In this document: in pieces, positions 63,392 to 64,000 of the stretch
Numbering within the stretch: the first letter of the stretch is position 1
Layout: every line of letters starts with the position of its first letter
DNA from: Acetobacteraceae bacterium
Lineage (GTDB): Bacteria > Pseudomonadota > Alphaproteobacteria > Acetobacterales > Acetobacteraceae
Length of the DNA: 64,000 nucleotides
NCBI GenBank assembly: GCA_947474705.1
Contig: CANJJS010000019.1
Span: 1 to 64,000, forward strand
Reading direction: 5' to 3'
Program-made: the position numbers and the translations under genes
The notes under the pieces: model-generated
Seen by the model: only the letters and a program-made list of their open reading frames with translations
Told to the model about the DNA's origin: nothing
Databases searched by the model: none

Positions 63392-64000
63392 TCCCGGCGG
63401 CACCAGTGCCGGACGTCGCGCGTTCCAGGTCGTAAATCGACTCGGCGGCTTCGGCGCCCGCCAGGATTTCGATCAGACGCAACCGCCGCGCGGGCGTCAA
63501 AACACCTGTTTCCGACGCTTTCAGAACGACCTCCGCGGCCTCGGCCAATTGCCGGTCGTAGACCGCGCCGCCACCCATGGTCCGGCCGGCTTTTTCCAGC
63601 GCGCGCAGGTCGCGCGCGCGATGCTCCAGCAGAATCTGGCCGCCACCGTCCACGCACCCGGATATCGCGCTCAAGGGGGTCAGCAGGCCTTCCGCCAGCC
63701 CTTCCGCGAAGCGCGCGCGGCAGGCGTTGTCCAGTTGCCCGCGAATCCCGTGCACCCGCCGCCGGTGCCGCGCGAAGCCGGGATCGGTTTCGATATCCCC
63801 CAACAGCGCCGCGATGCGCCGGACCTCGGAGGCCGCGTCGGCCAGCGGCGCCCGCGCGACCTCGACCGATATCTCGTCCGATTGTTCCATCCCGGTCAGC
63901 ATGCGTTCCATGCCCACGTCGATGGCTTCGCGTAACGCGGCTTTCCCGGCGGGATCGGCGCTCAGGCTCACCAGCCGCCGTAACAGCGATGTCGCCTGGG
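63318..64000 (-). CDS. Hypothetical helical protein, possibly cut by window edge
   Basis: A minus-strand frame open to the window end; a GTG at 63971 could be the start (217 residues), but the frame continues upstream (QATSLLRRLV) without a stop, so the gene is probably partial. The product is almost all helix, with LREAIDVGMERMLTGMEQSDE, RRIAALLGDIETDPGFARHR and AEAAEVVLKASETGVLTPARRLRLIEI in part. I do not recognise it. Its last 74 bases overlap the convergent DUF3126 gene; the C-terminus there is low-complexity (AAGISAAGARAPG). Confidence 0.6.
   Translation of the reverse strand, partial: QATSLLRRLVSLSADPAGKAALREAIDVGMERMLTGMEQSDEISVEVARAPLADAASEVRRIAALLGDIETDPGFARHRRRVHGIRGQLDNACRARFAEGLAEGLLTPLSAISGCVDGGGQILLEHRARDLRALEKAGRTMGGGAVYDRQLAEAAEVVLKASETGVLTPARRLRLIEILAGAEAAESIYDLERATSGTGAAGISAAGARAPGLPERRAGPRPELSA

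Overview
The window is a very GC-rich chromosome segment from an alphaproteobacterium, most likely a member of the Rhodospirillales close to the Acetobacteraceae (inference). The grounds are an F1 ATP synthase cluster in the order atpHAGDC with no F0 genes beside it, a full cpa/tad pilus locus, a CtrA-family regulator, an HpnG-like nucleosidase, a DUF3126 protein and GC-rich palindromic intergenic repeats. Most of it is ordinary chromosomal backbone. I see no phage, transposase, CRISPR array, rRNA or tRNA. The high GC content also creates very long antisense ORFs, which I have left out. Layout, left to right. 1-9500: a cut-off GT9 heptosyltransferase-like gene, a small lipoprotein, a marR-emrA pair, a CrcB fluoride channel, a double cold-shock-domain protein, an rmuC / zinc-ribbon methyltransferase / puuE-like run, and an oligopeptide-type binding protein beside an enoyl-CoA hydratase. 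9500-20700: an acyl-CoA ligase, glutamine-dependent nadE, a TPR-SPOR lipoprotein, SDR, panE-like and argC genes, a gamma carbonic anhydrase and an hpnG-like gene. 20700-30700: palindromic repeats next to a broken flavin oxidoreductase, a radical SAM protein, an operon of two TIGR04282/TIGR04283-type glycosyltransferases plus a MetX-like hydrolase and RidA, cspA, an acyltransferase, an epoxide hydrolase next to an LLM monooxygenase, a TumE-type toxin-antitoxin pair and an orphan vsr. 30800-35900: atpHAGDC with a strong terminator. 36000-53000: an MFS exporter, then the type IVc pilus locus flp-cpaABCDEF-tadBC on the minus strand. Around it lie a GT87-like membrane glycosyltransferase, a lytic transglycosylase, a CtrA-like regulator whose receiver has lost most phosphorylation residues, a GT-C-like membrane protein and a chemoreceptor ending in a PilZ domain. 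53000-64000: trpBA, an MFS carrier, two adjacent genes matching the two halves of D-glutamate cyclase, an SDR / Baeyer-Villiger monooxygenase / hydrolase operon with a divergent TetR gene, a DUF3126 gene and a hypothetical gene at the edge. How the genes fit together: the pilus cluster supplies pilin, peptidase, secretin, ATPase and inner-membrane platform, and the neighbouring glycosyltransferases, peptidoglycan lyase, c-di-GMP-type receptor and CtrA-like regulator could form a surface-attachment neighbourhood (inference). The 58.7-63.1 kb operon reads as alcohol to ketone to ester to acid plus alcohol. The most unusual non-coding features are two dispersed copies of a roughly 245-bp element whose 24-25 bp hairpin arms differ between copies yet pair perfectly within each, a near-perfect 63-bp inverted repeat at 20788-20991, and a terminator placed between pilin and pilus-assembly genes.
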